This document shows positions 19,176 through 27,021 of a DNA stretch of 33,786 bases, piece after piece. Numbering within the stretch: position 1 is the stretch's first letter; every line of letters starts with the position of its first letter. Below the pieces are notes generated by a model. It had not been told where the DNA came from, did no database searches, and saw only the letters and a program-made list of their open reading frames with translations. A program made the position numbers and the translations under genes. This stretch comes from an uncultured bacterium (GTDB lineage Bacteria; Bacillota_I; Bacilli_A; RFN20; CAG-826): positions 1 through 33,786 of the forward strand of contig CASFZJ010000016.1 of NCBI GenBank assembly GCA_949299165.1. The letters are read 5' to 3'.

Positions 19176-20027
19176 CTATTTATTCATGCTTCCGTTAACT
19201 ACTTCAGTTAACTCTTGTGTAATACTTGCTTGTCGAGCTTTGTTATATTCTAGTGTTAATTTTTCAATTAAATCTTTAGCGTTTTTATCGGCGTTATCCA
19301 TCGCGTTTCTTCTTGAAGCAGTTTCAGAGATATAACTTTCAAAAATCTTAAAATATAAATCTGTTTTTAAATATCTCTTCATAAATTCATCGATGAAATT
19401 TGTAAGATTTGGCTCAAAATCTCCTGGATTGAGTCCTCTTTTTTTATCTAACTTGAACTCAACTGGTAAAAGAGAGCATTTTGTCGGCACAAAGGAGATT
19501 GAATTAACATACTTTGTATATAACAAAATAATCTCTGAATACTTATTTTCTAAGAATGATTTTAGTAAAAATTTTGAAAGAATTCTCACATTAGAAACGT
19601 CTAAATTATTCAAAATATCTACAAAATCGGCATTAATTTTTAAATTTTCGTTTTTGATTTCGTTATAAAGCGTATTTCCAATAATTAAAATTTCATCCTC
19701 TTTTTTATATTCACTTTCAAGTAATTTTTTGATGTTCATGTTGTAAGCGCCACACATTCCCATCGAAGAAGATACAACCACAATAAGTCTGTTTTTAGCT
19801 TTCTTATTCTTATATAAATAAGGTACTTCAAGATGATTGATTTTGGCCGCGCTAAAACAAGTCGAGGCTAAATCATTAAGATAAAAATAATAATCTTCAC
19901 GATTAGCTAAAAGTTGAGAAAGTTTAGAAAATTTAACGCTACTAACAAGTTTCATAGCGTTAGTGATTTTCTTCGTTGACTCAACGGCACCAATTCTTTT
20001 TTTAACGCGATTTATACTTTGACTCAT
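19176..20027 (-). CDS. atpG: F-type ATP synthase gamma subunit
   Basis: This 283-residue protein has the typical N-terminal helix (RVKKRIGAVESTKKITNAMKLVSSVKF) and C-terminal helix (ETASRRNAMDNADKNAKDLI ... NKARQASITQELTEVV) that form the rotor shaft through the alpha3-beta3 ring, with the globular domain between (VSSSMGMCGAYN). Its ATG overlaps the TGA stop of atpA as ATGA, which couples translation. It also shows that TGA is read as stop in this organism, because otherwise the alpha subunit would run on. Confidence 0.97.
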   Translation of the reverse strand: MSQSINRVKKRIGAVESTKKITNAMKLVSSVKFSKLSQLLANREDYYFYLNDLASTCFSAAKINHLEVPYLYKNKKAKNRLIVVVSSSMGMCGAYNMNIKKLLESEYKKEDEILIIGNTLYNEIKNENLKINADFVDILNNLDVSNVRILSKFLLKSFLENKYSEIILLYTKYVNSISFVPTKCSLLPVEFKLDKKRGLNPGDFEPNLTNFIDEFMKRYLKTDLYFKIFESYISETASRRNAMDNADKNAKDLIEKLTLEYNKARQASITQELTEVVNGSMNK

Positions 20028-21544
20028 CTTGACGTGATTTCTTCTTCCTTAAAAAATTGTGAAACTGCTTCTAAAAGTTCTTTTTCAAGTGTTTCATTTA
20101 ATTCTTTTTTATTTTTAATTTCTTCAATTAATTTTTTGTAGAAATTATTTAAAAATTTCCGGAGTTTTTGCAAAATTTCCTGGATTTTTTTGTTATCTAA
20201 ATTATCTAAAAATTTATTTTTTGCAGCAAAAATTTCAACTGCTTCTCTTTCAAAAGGGTATGGAGAATATTGATCTTGCTTTAAAACTTCAGTTAATATT
20301 TCGCCATGTTTTATCGTTTCTTTAGTTGATTTATCAAGGTCACTTCCAAATTGAGAGAAGCTTGCAAGTTCTTGGTAATTTGCAATTTCCATCTTTAAAG
20401 AAGATGAAACTTGTTTCATGACTTTATATTGGGCATTACTTCCAACTCTACTAACTGATAAACCAATATCAATTGCAGGTCTTTGTCCTGCATTAAATAA
20501 ATCATTTGATAAGAAAATTTGTCCATCAGTAATTGAGATGACGTTTGTAGGAATGTAGGCACTGATGTCACCTGCTAAAGTTTCAACAATTGGTAGTGCC
20601 GTAATTGAGCCGCCACCTCTTTTTTTATTAAGTTTAGCTGAACGCTCTAAAAGTCTTGAGTGAAGATAGAAAATATCGCCTGGATAAGCTTCTCTTCCTG
20701 GAGAACGTTTTAAAAGAAGAGATAAAGCTCTATAAGCAACTGCATGTTTACTTAAATCATCAAAAACAACTAAAACATCTTTTCCTTCTTCCATCCAATA
20801 TTCTGCCATCGACATGCCAGAATATGGTGCAATATATAAAAGAGGAGCAATTTCACTAGCGCTAGCATTTACAATAACTGTATATTCCATCGCGCCAAAA
20901 CTGTTTAATTTGTCGTAAATCCCTGCAACACTTGAGTTTTTTTGTCCAATTGCAACATAAACACAAATAACATTTTTACCTTTTTGATTGATGATTGTGT
21001 CAACTGCAATTGCGGTTTTTCCGGTTTGTCTATCACCAATTATCAGTTCTCTTTGACCTTTTCCAATTGGAATTAATGCATCAATACATTTAATACCTGT
21101 TTCAATTGGTGAATTAACCGATTCTCTTTCGATAATTGAAGCCGCTTTTCTTTCGATTGGATAGTGATTTTTTGTAACGATTTCTTTTCCGCCATCAATG
21201 GCATTGCCAAGAGAATCAACAACTCTTCCAAGAAGTTCATCACCAACAGGCACGGTTAAAACTTCGCCCGTTCCACTTACTGTGTCACCTTCTTTTACAA
21301 GATTTGGATCGCCAAGAAGTGCGGCACTAATTGAATCTTCATCAAGATTCATGACCATGCCACGCACACCACTTTGGAACTTTAAAAGTTCGCCTAAAAT
21401 TACATCTCTTAAGCCATAAATGATGACAATGCCATCACCAACTTCCACTACTGTGCCAAGATTTTTGGTATATTCAGTTGATTTATTAAATCCTTTGATT
21501 TCTTCTTTAATAAGTGAAGAAATTTCATTTGCTTTAATATCCAT
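20024..21544 (-). CDS. atpA: F-type ATP synthase alpha subunit
   Basis: The non-catalytic nucleotide-binding subunit, 506 residues, with the P-loop GDRQTGKT at 170-177, VLVVFDDLSKHAVAYRALSLLL as Walker B region and the arginine-finger segment SVSRVGSNAQ. The C-terminal helical domain is rich in Lys and Glu and ends in EEITSR. The length is normal. It starts one base after atpH. The stop codon is TGA and overlaps the atpG start. Confidence 0.98.
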   Translation of the reverse strand: MDIKANEISSLIKEEIKGFNKSTEYTKNLGTVVEVGDGIVIIYGLRDVILGELLKFQSGVRGMVMNLDEDSISAALLGDPNLVKEGDTVSGTGEVLTVPVGDELLGRVVDSLGNAIDGGKEIVTKNHYPIERKAASIIERESVNSPIETGIKCIDALIPIGKGQRELIIGDRQTGKTAIAVDTIINQKGKNVICVYVAIGQKNSSVAGIYDKLNSFGAMEYTVIVNASASEIAPLLYIAPYSGMSMAEYWMEEGKDVLVVFDDLSKHAVAYRALSLLLKRSPGREAYPGDIFYLHSRLLERSAKLNKKRGGGSITALPIVETLAGDISAYIPTNVISITDGQIFLSNDLFNAGQRPAIDIGLSVSRVGSNAQYKVMKQVSSSLKMEIANYQELASFSQFGSDLDKSTKETIKHGEILTEVLKQDQYSPYPFEREAVEIFAAKNKFLDNLDNKKIQEILQKLRKFLNNFYKKLIEEIKNKKELNETLEKELLEAVSQFFKEEEITSR

Positions 21545-21545
21545 T

Positions 21546-22085
21546 CTAGTTTCCTCCTTTAAGAGATGCTTTCATTTTCTCGAGTTTGTTAATTAAACTT
21601 GCGTCATACACATTGTCTTTAATTGAAACAATGAAACCTCCAAGTAAAGAAGGATCAATGATCGTTTCAAGTTCAACTCGAGCATTTTCGTTTTTTTCAA
21701 TTGCTTTAATGATTTTATTCATCGAAGCTTTATCAAGTTTATGAGCAAGATAGATTTTTCCTTCTTCAATTTTTAAATAATCATTAAAACGATAAATACT
21801 TTCTTTAATAATCTTACTTAATAAAAAGGCACGATTATTTTTAACAATAACTTTGAGAAAAGAGACGATATTTTTATCAAAGCGCGCGAAAGTTTTATCG
21901 AGTAAATCGTATTTTTCTTTAACTGAGATTTCATAATTTCCTAAATGAAAAATAAATTCTTCATTTTCGTCTAAAATCTCTTTTAAGACTTTAAGTTCCT
22001 TACGATATTCTTCGACTTTCTTTTCTTCAATTGCAAGGCTCAAAATGGCAATTGCATAGTTATTTAAAAGCGCTTCATCTCTCAT
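21546..22085 (-). CDS. atpH: F-type ATP synthase delta subunit
   Basis: This 179-residue protein has the helical N-terminal domain that binds the top of alpha (YAIAILSLAIEEKKVEEYRKELK) and the conserved C-terminal signature DPSLLGGFIVSIKDNVYDASLINKLEKMK. Delta forms part of the peripheral stalk with the b subunits. It sits between atpF and atpA with gaps of two and one bases. Confidence 0.95.
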   Translation of the reverse strand: MRDEALLNNYAIAILSLAIEEKKVEEYRKELKVLKEILDENEEFIFHLGNYEISVKEKYDLLDKTFARFDKNIVSFLKVIVKNNRAFLLSKIIKESIYRFNDYLKIEEGKIYLAHKLDKASMNKIIKAIEKNENARVELETIIDPSLLGGFIVSIKDNVYDASLINKLEKMKASLKGGN

Positions 22086-22087
22086 CT

Positions 22088-22696
22088 TTATTTATCTTTC
22101 AAAGAATCAATATCCTTTACGAAATTATCAACGATGTGCTTTGTATCTTCTTTATTAATTTCTCTTTCAAGAATTTTACTAGATGCCGAAAAAGCAACAT
22201 CAACAATTTCGTTTTTAAGTTCCTTCTTCGCTTTTTGCTTTTCTTCCTCTATGTTTTTCGTAGCGTTAAGCTTAATCTTGCTTGCTTCTTTATTAGCTTC
22301 ATCAATAATTTTTGTGCTTTCTTCTTTAGCTTGTACTTTAGCATCATCAATTATTTTTGCAGCATTTCCTCTAACTTCTGCAAGCTTTTTCTCAGATTCA
22401 TAGAGATTTTCTTTAGCTTTTGCGTTCATCTTTTGAGCTTCGTTCTTTTCACTTTCTAAAAGCTCTTTACGTTTATCAAGATAATTTCTAACAGGTTTAT
22501 AAGCAAACTTAATAACAATAATAATTAAAACAATAAGTGCTAATAGCTGAACTAAAAAAGCCCAAATATTTGGAATAATTTTAGAAACTATATTTTCAGT
22601 TAAACTGTCACCAAGTGCGCTACTATCGCAACTTGTTAATAAGAAAAGGACAGGAAAAATAGATAAATATTTTAGATATTTTCCCTTTTTGTTCAT
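22088..22696 (-). CDS. atpF: F-type ATP synthase b subunit with lipoprotein signal
   Basis: A b subunit of 202 residues, longer than the usual ~160-170. The N-terminus is a typical lipoprotein signal: MNKKGKYLKY, a hydrophobic run and the lipobox LTSC with Cys23. A transmembrane helix (about 43-64, WAFLVQLLALIVLIIIVIKF) and a long charged coiled coil (66-202) that forms the peripheral stalk follow. If processed, Cys23 would be lipidated on the outer face and the helix would cross back in, giving an anchored stalk. A lipoprotein b subunit has been reported for Mycoplasma pneumoniae, so this links the organism to Mollicutes or relatives. It begins three bases after atpE. Confidence 0.95.
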   Translation of the reverse strand: MNKKGKYLKYLSIFPVLFLLTSCDSSALGDSLTENIVSKIIPNIWAFLVQLLALIVLIIIVIKFAYKPVRNYLDKRKELLESEKNEAQKMNAKAKENLYESEKKLAEVRGNAAKIIDDAKVQAKEESTKIIDEANKEASKIKLNATKNIEEEKQKAKKELKNEIVDVAFSASSKILEREINKEDTKHIVDNFVKDIDSLKDK

Positions 22697-22699
22697 AAA

Positions 22700-22963
22700 T
22701 TAACCTACGATAAATAACATTAATAAAGCGATTAAAAGTGAATAGATAGCGGTAGTTTCAGTAAGAGCACAACCTAAAATCATACCTGTTCTTAATTTTG
22801 AGTACATTTCAGGATTTCTACCCATAGCTTCCATTGTTTTACCACAACAATAACCTTCGCCAATACCACTTGCGCCAAGACCAAATGACATTAAACCAAT
22901 GCCAATATAGACCATGCCATTTGCATCAGCTAAAACATTTAGCAAATTCATTAATATATCCAT
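22700..22963 (-). CDS. atpE: F-type ATP synthase c subunit, Na+-type two-carboxylate site
   Basis: The rotor subunit, 87 residues, has two transmembrane helices joined by the polar loop GRNPE. The ion site is in helix 2: ALTETTAIYSL with E69, T70, T71 and Y74. Helix 1 has E36 in GIGEGYCCGK, where Na+-binding c subunits such as that of Ilyobacter have Gln32 (E36 and E69 are 33 apart, the same spacing as 32 and 65). A Glu at this place is the two-carboxylate motif described for the Na+-driven ring of Fusobacterium nucleatum. The hydroxyl-bearing T70 and T71 and the tyrosine also fit Na+ coordination. Na+ coupling is therefore likely, although not proved by sequence. Confidence 0.96.
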   Translation of the reverse strand: MDILMNLLNVLADANGMVYIGIGLMSFGLGASGIGEGYCCGKTMEAMGRNPEMYSKLRTGMILGCALTETTAIYSLLIALLMLFIVG

Positions 22964-22975
22964 TAGTTTCTCCTC

Positions 22976-23785
22976 CTAATTTCTAACCATTTCAAGTTTT
23001 ACTTCTTCTGGAGCTTCATTTTGTTCATTCAAAATGAAAATCATCGTAAGTAATATAAAGACTGTAGTTTGTACAAACCCAGAGAATAAATCAAAATAAA
23101 CATGTAAAATTGGTGTTATAAATGGGGCAATAAAGATACCTGCTGGGCCTGATGCACCACTTACAACCGCTCCTGTTGCATTTGCCCAATAATTTCCCAT
23201 AAATAAGTTGCCAAAGATTGAATTAGAAATATTTTCTAATCCAAAATAAACAATAGACATAATGCAAAATCCACTCATTGCATTCCCAAACATACGTAGT
23301 GTCATTGATAAAAGTGGCGCCCACATCGTAAGTAAGTTAATTGGTAAAAATACTGGAATTGGATCGATATAACGTTTAAAATATCCCCATTTATTTTCTT
23401 TAGCTGCTGTGAAATGAATTAAAAAGAAAGTAACAAGCGCTAAAGATAAAGGCACACCAAGATAAGTAATTGGAGAAGGAAGACCAGTAAGTCCAATAGT
23501 AAAAACAAGGAAAATATACATCGCAAGAGTAAGCATGAGTCCACCATAATTACGATTTCTACTTCCCATTGTGTTCACAACTAATTTATCAATAAATTCT
23601 ACGAACCAACTAACAACTAACACAAAACCTTTTGGCGTTTCTAGTGGATTCTCATTTGCTTTTTTGAATTTAAAATAAATAACAAATGAAAGAATTGCGA
23701 TCACAACCATCACACAAAGAGAAATAAAGATTTCTGGCACAAATATTGCGTCAAAATCAAATCGCCAAAAGACTGAATAATCCAT
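22976..23785 (-). CDS. atpB: F-type ATP synthase a subunit
   Basis: The membrane stator subunit, 269 residues, with about six hydrophobic segments. The essential arginine is R164 in SMTLRMFGNAMSG. The C-terminal conserved helix GFVQTTVFILLTMIFI contains Q239, matching the usual GFxQAxVFxxLTxxYI pattern. The acidic residue often found shortly after the arginine motif (AGE in E. coli) is absent here (SGF). It forms the two half channels beside the c-ring. It lies between the atpI-like gene and atpE with short gaps. Confidence 0.95.
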   Translation of the reverse strand: MDYSVFWRFDFDAIFVPEIFISLCVMVVIAILSFVIYFKFKKANENPLETPKGFVLVVSWFVEFIDKLVVNTMGSRNRNYGGLMLTLAMYIFLVFTIGLTGLPSPITYLGVPLSLALVTFFLIHFTAAKENKWGYFKRYIDPIPVFLPINLLTMWAPLLSMTLRMFGNAMSGFCIMSIVYFGLENISNSIFGNLFMGNYWANATGAVVSGASGPAGIFIAPFITPILHVYFDLFSGFVQTTVFILLTMIFILNEQNEAPEEVKLEMVRN

Positions 23786-23788
23786 AAA

Positions 23789-24208
23789 TTATTCGACGTA
23801 TGCGCTCCTTAAATAAAATAAAGCGATATCGATAATCATAGGCACGCCTGCAATTAAAATTAATGCATATACCCATCTATCAATACCACCTTCAACAGGT
23901 GTGAAATGAACAAAAAGAAAACAACATAAAACTCCAATCGCCATAACCGCAAAGCGAACGAAATTGCCACCCATTGTTGCAACAAGCATGGCGTTTTTAT
24001 TTTCTTGTGTAACTTCAACTTTCTTTTTTGCGTTTAATAAAATCATAACAAGATAAGCAAGTCCACAAGTAAAAGAAATTGCAGTAATAACGAGAGGATA
24101 ATATCCGTATTTTTCGTTAACAAAACCTATGCAAGATAATCCTAAAGCGATAATAAAAATCACAATGTATGTAATAATTGTCGATTTGTTAGTTTTACAG
24201 ATTTTCAA
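23789..24208 (-). CDS. atpI: Small four-helix membrane protein at the AtpI position
   Basis: This 139-residue protein has four hydrophobic segments (about 11-30, 37-60, 76-102 and 113-133) and a polar loop after the second (LNAKKKVEVTQENKN). The GGNFVRFAVMAIGV segment, the size, the topology and the place just before atpB fit the poorly conserved AtpI family, which helps assemble the c-ring. Sequence similarity alone would not prove this. The start is TTG at 24208, two bases after the mscS stop; an alternative internal start is possible. Confidence 0.65.
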   Translation of the reverse strand: MKICKTNKSTIITYIVIFIIALGLSCIGFVNEKYGYYPLVITAISFTCGLAYLVMILLNAKKKVEVTQENKNAMLVATMGGNFVRFAVMAIGVLCCFLFVHFTPVEGGIDRWVYALILIAGVPMIIDIALFYLRSAYVE

Positions 24209-24210
24209 TT

Positions 24211-25161
24211 TTATTCACCAACTTTCTTTTTAATAATTTGTCCGCGTTCATCCAAAGTTTGAACGACTAATCTATTATAAGGTATTTCAATATTTTGTTT
24301 ATTAAATTCTATAAGAATTTTTTCGTTTAATTCGAATAAAATGTCCCAATAAAGCGCGTTAGGTACATAACACCTTAAAGACAAATTAATATCACTTGAT
24401 TCAAAAGCTGTTACGTAACATACAGGTTTTGGATCTTCTAAAATTCGATTATCGTTTTGAGCAATCTCAATTAAAACTTTTTTTGCTTTATTTAAATCGG
24501 TTGAATAATCAACTCCAATATCAAGAGCAATTCTTCTAAGTGGATTTCTTGTGTAATTATATAAAATTGAGCTTGTTATAGTTTTATTTGGAATGGTTAC
24601 AATTTGTTTATTAACAGTTTCGATGGTAGTTGCTAAAAATCTTACATCAAGCACTGTTCCTTCAACAGTTGATTCGCCAATTTTGATATATTCTCCAGCT
24701 AAAAATGGTTTTGAACTTAAAATAATAATTCCACTAGCGAAATTAGAAATAACATCTTGTAAAGATAGACCAATTGCTAAAATTGCACTAGAGAAAATTT
24801 GAGTAAGTCCACTCATTTCAACTCTTAAAATGAGCAAGAATATTACAATTACAGCAAAATAAAGAATGATTCTAACTGTCGAAACAATAAAACCTTTAAC
24901 AGCACGATCTTTTGAATGTGTATCATTAAGTTTAAAAGCGTGTTTTAAAACTTTGATTATTAATTTTGTAATGATAATTCCTAAAATTAAGAAAATAACA
25001 CCAAAAATAAAATTAGCTATATATGGAATTTCTGTTTCACTTCCAGCCCAAAACTTAACAATTTGATCCCATGCATTTTTAAATGCGGCCCCCAAATCAG
25101 ACCAGAATTTGTCCCATCCGCTTACACTAGTACTTTTTGTTACAGCTTCAGTAAAAGTCAT
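24211..25161 (-). CDS. mscS: MscS-family small-conductance mechanosensitive channel
   Basis: A channel of 316 residues from the ATG at 25161. After an aromatic-rich N-terminal segment come transmembrane helices (about 50-70, 90-115, 120-145), the pore-lining helix with its Gly/Ala pattern (AILAIGLSLQDVISNFASGIIIL) and the MscS beta domain (GEYIKIGESTVEGTVLDVRFLATTIETVNKQIVTIPNK), then the cytoplasmic alpha/beta domain. It releases solutes on hypo-osmotic stress. I reject the upstream TTG at 25185 because a TGGTATAAT extended -10 box ends seven bases before the ATG at 25161. As the first gene of the atp operon, it puts the channel under the same promoter as the ATP synthase. Confidence 0.92.
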   Translation of the reverse strand: MTFTEAVTKSTSVSGWDKFWSDLGAAFKNAWDQIVKFWAGSETEIPYIANFIFGVIFLILGIIITKLIIKVLKHAFKLNDTHSKDRAVKGFIVSTVRIILYFAVIVIFLLILRVEMSGLTQIFSSAILAIGLSLQDVISNFASGIIILSSKPFLAGEYIKIGESTVEGTVLDVRFLATTIETVNKQIVTIPNKTITSSILYNYTRNPLRRIALDIGVDYSTDLNKAKKVLIEIAQNDNRILEDPKPVCYVTAFESSDINLSLRCYVPNALYWDILFELNEKILIEFNKQNIEIPYNRLVVQTLDERGQIIKKKVGE

Positions 25162-25168
25162 ATGTAAA

Positions 25169-25203
25169 ATTATACCACAAGCCAAATTGTTCTAAAGAAC
25201 AAT
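25169..25203 (-). promoter_or_regulatory. mscS-atp operon promoter with 18-bp palindromic operator
   Basis: On the minus strand an extended -10 (TGG-TATAAT, hexamer 25169-25174) ends seven bases before the mscS ATG. ATTGTTCTAAAGAACAAT (25186-25203) has perfect 8-bp arms around AA and covers exactly the -35 position; the -35 box itself is poor (TTTAGA, 16-base spacing). An extended -10 promoter with an operator in place of the -35 suggests regulation of the whole operon. The half site GTTC-N4-GAAC is not the Bacillus LexA box (GAAC-N4-GTTC). Confidence 0.65.
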
Positions 25204-25412
25204 CTTATAGGATTTTCTGTCTTCTAATAAAATGTTACTACTGTTTTCTGTGTAGTTTTTAAAAACCTTAAAAGATAAAAATTGTGTTTTCACCTTACTT
25301 TCTAATCTTTTTTATGGTTAATTCAATGTTCTGCTGCATTCGATATCTTGATTACCAAAGAAGGCATGTTTAAACACTAAGAAAATATCAGATTATTTGA
25401 TGAATATTTATC

Positions 25413-25460
25413 GGGACATTTCTAGGGACATTTCTAGGGACATTTCTAGGGACATTTTTG
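25413..25460 (+). repeat. 12-bp direct repeats, cluster 1 (four units)
   Basis: Units of GGGACATTTCTA begin at 25413, 25425, 25437 and 25449 with an exact period of 12; the last reads GGGACATTTTTG. They lie 158-205 bases before the start codon of the AlbA_2-type gene. Confidence 0.9.
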
Positions 25461-25525
25461 AAATATTTCCCCGTACGTAATTTCGAAATTATACGATATT
25501 TTTCGCGTTTTTTAGATAATTTATT

Positions 25526-25585
25526 GGGACATTTCTAGGGACATTTCTAGGGACATTTCTAGGGACATTTTCCTGGACAAATTAT
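25526..25585 (+). repeat. 12-bp direct repeats, cluster 2 (five units)
   Basis: Units begin at 25526, 25538, 25550, 25562 and 25574: three perfect GGGACATTTCTA, one GGGACATTTTCC and a degenerate TGGACAAATTAT. The first unit is 113 bases from the first unit of cluster 1. The last unit provides a TGGACA that works as the -35 box of the downstream gene. Confidence 0.88.
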
Positions 25586-25602
25586 AACCAAAATTGTAAA
25601 AT
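25574..25602 (+). promoter_or_regulatory. Promoter of the AlbA_2-type regulator, -35 inside the repeat array
   Basis: TGGACA (25574-25579, one mismatch to TTGACA), a 17-base spacer and TAAAAT (25597-25602) lie 15 bases before the ATG at 25618. The -35 box is the fifth repeat unit, so a protein bound to the array would compete with RNA polymerase. A second -10-like box, TAATAT (25605-25610), lies seven bases before the ATG. Confidence 0.6.
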
Positions 25603-25617
25603 TTTAATATAAAAATT

Positions 25618-26955
25618 ATGATAATTGGCAAAGAAACAGAACAAATCGAATTCAAAACATCCACAGGAGAAAAACGTGAGGCGATGGAAGCTATCTCCGC
25701 TATTTTAAATAAGCACAAAAAAGGAACAGTTTATTTTGGGGTTGATGATTATGGCTTTGTAAAAGGACAACAAATTTCCGACAATACGATAAAAGATATT
25801 TCAAGAATTATTAATGAAACAATAGAACCAAAATTTTCGTTTACTATAGATGTTCTCACTTTAGATGACAAAGATATATTAAAGTTAAGTTTTTCTGGTC
25901 ACAATCGCCCTTATTCTGTTAACGGAAAATATTTAATACGAAATGGAACAGAAAATCAAAAAATGACAAACGAAGACTTAAAACGTTTGGTCAAGGAAGA
26001 CGATTATTCATCAAAACGGGAAGAAGAGCCAACAAATTATACCATTGAAGATATAGATGACGCGACTTTATACGATTTTTACAAGAGTTCAACAGCCTGC
26101 GGAAGATTAGAAGCGAAATACTACAATAAAGAAAAAATACTTTCCATGCTAAATCTTGTTAAAGACGGAATTATTAATAATGGATGTTATGCTCTTTTTG
26201 GTGCCAAAGCCAAGATAGCAGTAAAATTAATAACATACGCTACGACAAATAAAGTTAAAATATTGGATTTAAAATTAATATCTGGAAATATATATAATTT
26301 GATAGATGAGGCTTTAAATTACGTTTTGAGTCGCATATCTTGGAAATCTGAAATAACGGAACGAAAAAGAGTCGAAAAACCAGAAATACCAAAAGAAGCA
26401 ATAAGAGAAATTATTGCCAACGCTTTTGCTCACGCAACCTATGAAACTTTACCAGAAATAGAAATTGGTATTCATCCTGACAAAATCGAAATATATAATC
26501 CTGGTACATTCCCAGAAAATTTAACGCCATATGATTTTATAGAACAAAATATTCCCTCATACAAAAGAAATAAGCTCATATTAGATGTGCTTTTCAGAAG
26601 TAAAGATGTTGAAAAATCCGGCACGGGATTCCAAAGAATGAATGAGTTGTGTGAAGAAAGCCAAATTAAATGGTCATTCCGAAAAGAAGCATATGGATTC
26701 TTATTTGAATTTATGAGGCAAAGCGTTCAGACGAAAGTAAAAATAAGTAATCTTTCAAAATTAGAAACCAAAATTCTAGAATTAATTGATAAAAATTTCG
26801 GAATTTCAAGAACCGAGATTGCAAGTAAAATAAATAAATCAGAAAAAACCGTTCAAAGAACATTAAATTCTTTATCAAAAAAAGGCATGATTCTACGAGT
26901 TGGTTCAACCAAAAATGGATATTGGGAGTTATCAAAAACTGATACAAACGATTGA
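25618..26955 (+). CDS. AlbA_2/ATP-binding/winged-helix transcriptional regulator
   Basis: This 445-residue protein has three parts. Residues 1-120 are an AlbA_2 (Schlafen/AAA_4-like) domain (ETEQIEFKTSTG, GTVYFGVDDYGFVKGQ, YLIRNGTENQKM). Residues about 250-345 resemble the ATP-binding C-terminal domain of RecG-like regulators (IREIIANAFAHATYE, IEIYNPGTFPENLTPYDF, GTGFQRMNE). Residues about 380-445 are a winged helix (SRTEIASKINKSEKTVQRTLNSLSKKGMILRVG). Such proteins are often annotated as putative transcriptional regulators or ATP-dependent helicase-like proteins; I see no helicase motor motifs. The repeat clusters just upstream, with the -35 box inside the last unit, suggest that it binds the repeats and controls itself. 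No ribosome site is visible. The effector signal and other targets are unknown. Confidence 0.83.
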   Translation: MIIGKETEQIEFKTSTGEKREAMEAISAILNKHKKGTVYFGVDDYGFVKGQQISDNTIKDISRIINETIEPKFSFTIDVLTLDDKDILKLSFSGHNRPYSVNGKYLIRNGTENQKMTNEDLKRLVKEDDYSSKREEEPTNYTIEDIDDATLYDFYKSSTACGRLEAKYYNKEKILSMLNLVKDGIINNGCYALFGAKAKIAVKLITYATTNKVKILDLKLISGNIYNLIDEALNYVLSRISWKSEITERKRVEKPEIPKEAIREIIANAFAHATYETLPEIEIGIHPDKIEIYNPGTFPENLTPYDFIEQNIPSYKRNKLILDVLFRSKDVEKSGTGFQRMNELCEESQIKWSFRKEAYGFLFEFMRQSVQTKVKISNLSKLETKILELIDKNFGISRTEIASKINKSEKTVQRTLNSLSKKGMILRVGSTKNGYWELSKTDTND

Positions 26956-27021
26956 TTTTTTCTTAAAGCTTAAGATGATTGTTTTAATCAGGTTCATATT
27001 TTTTTAAAATTCTGTTAAATT

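Larger units (their letters stand above)
25162..25617. other. Divergent intergenic region, 456 bases
   Basis: This region lies between mscS (minus) and the AlbA_2-type regulator (plus). It contains the mscS promoter and its 18-bp palindrome on the left, the two clusters of 12-bp repeats on the right, and about 200 A+T-rich bases between with short palindromes (GTTTTTAAAAAC at 25255, TGTTTAAACA at 25367). I see no gene in it. Confidence 0.6.

Noticed and set aside
24211-25185. TTG start for mscS at 25185
   Set aside because: The TATAAT box lies inside that extension, directly before the ATG at 25161.
25186-25203. LexA (SOS) box upstream of mscS
   Set aside because: The half sites are GTTC-N4-GAAC, the reverse of the Bacillus GAAC-N4-GTTC pattern.
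25413-25585. CRISPR array
   Set aside because: The repeats are 12 bp and tandem with no unique spacers between units; no cas genes are near.
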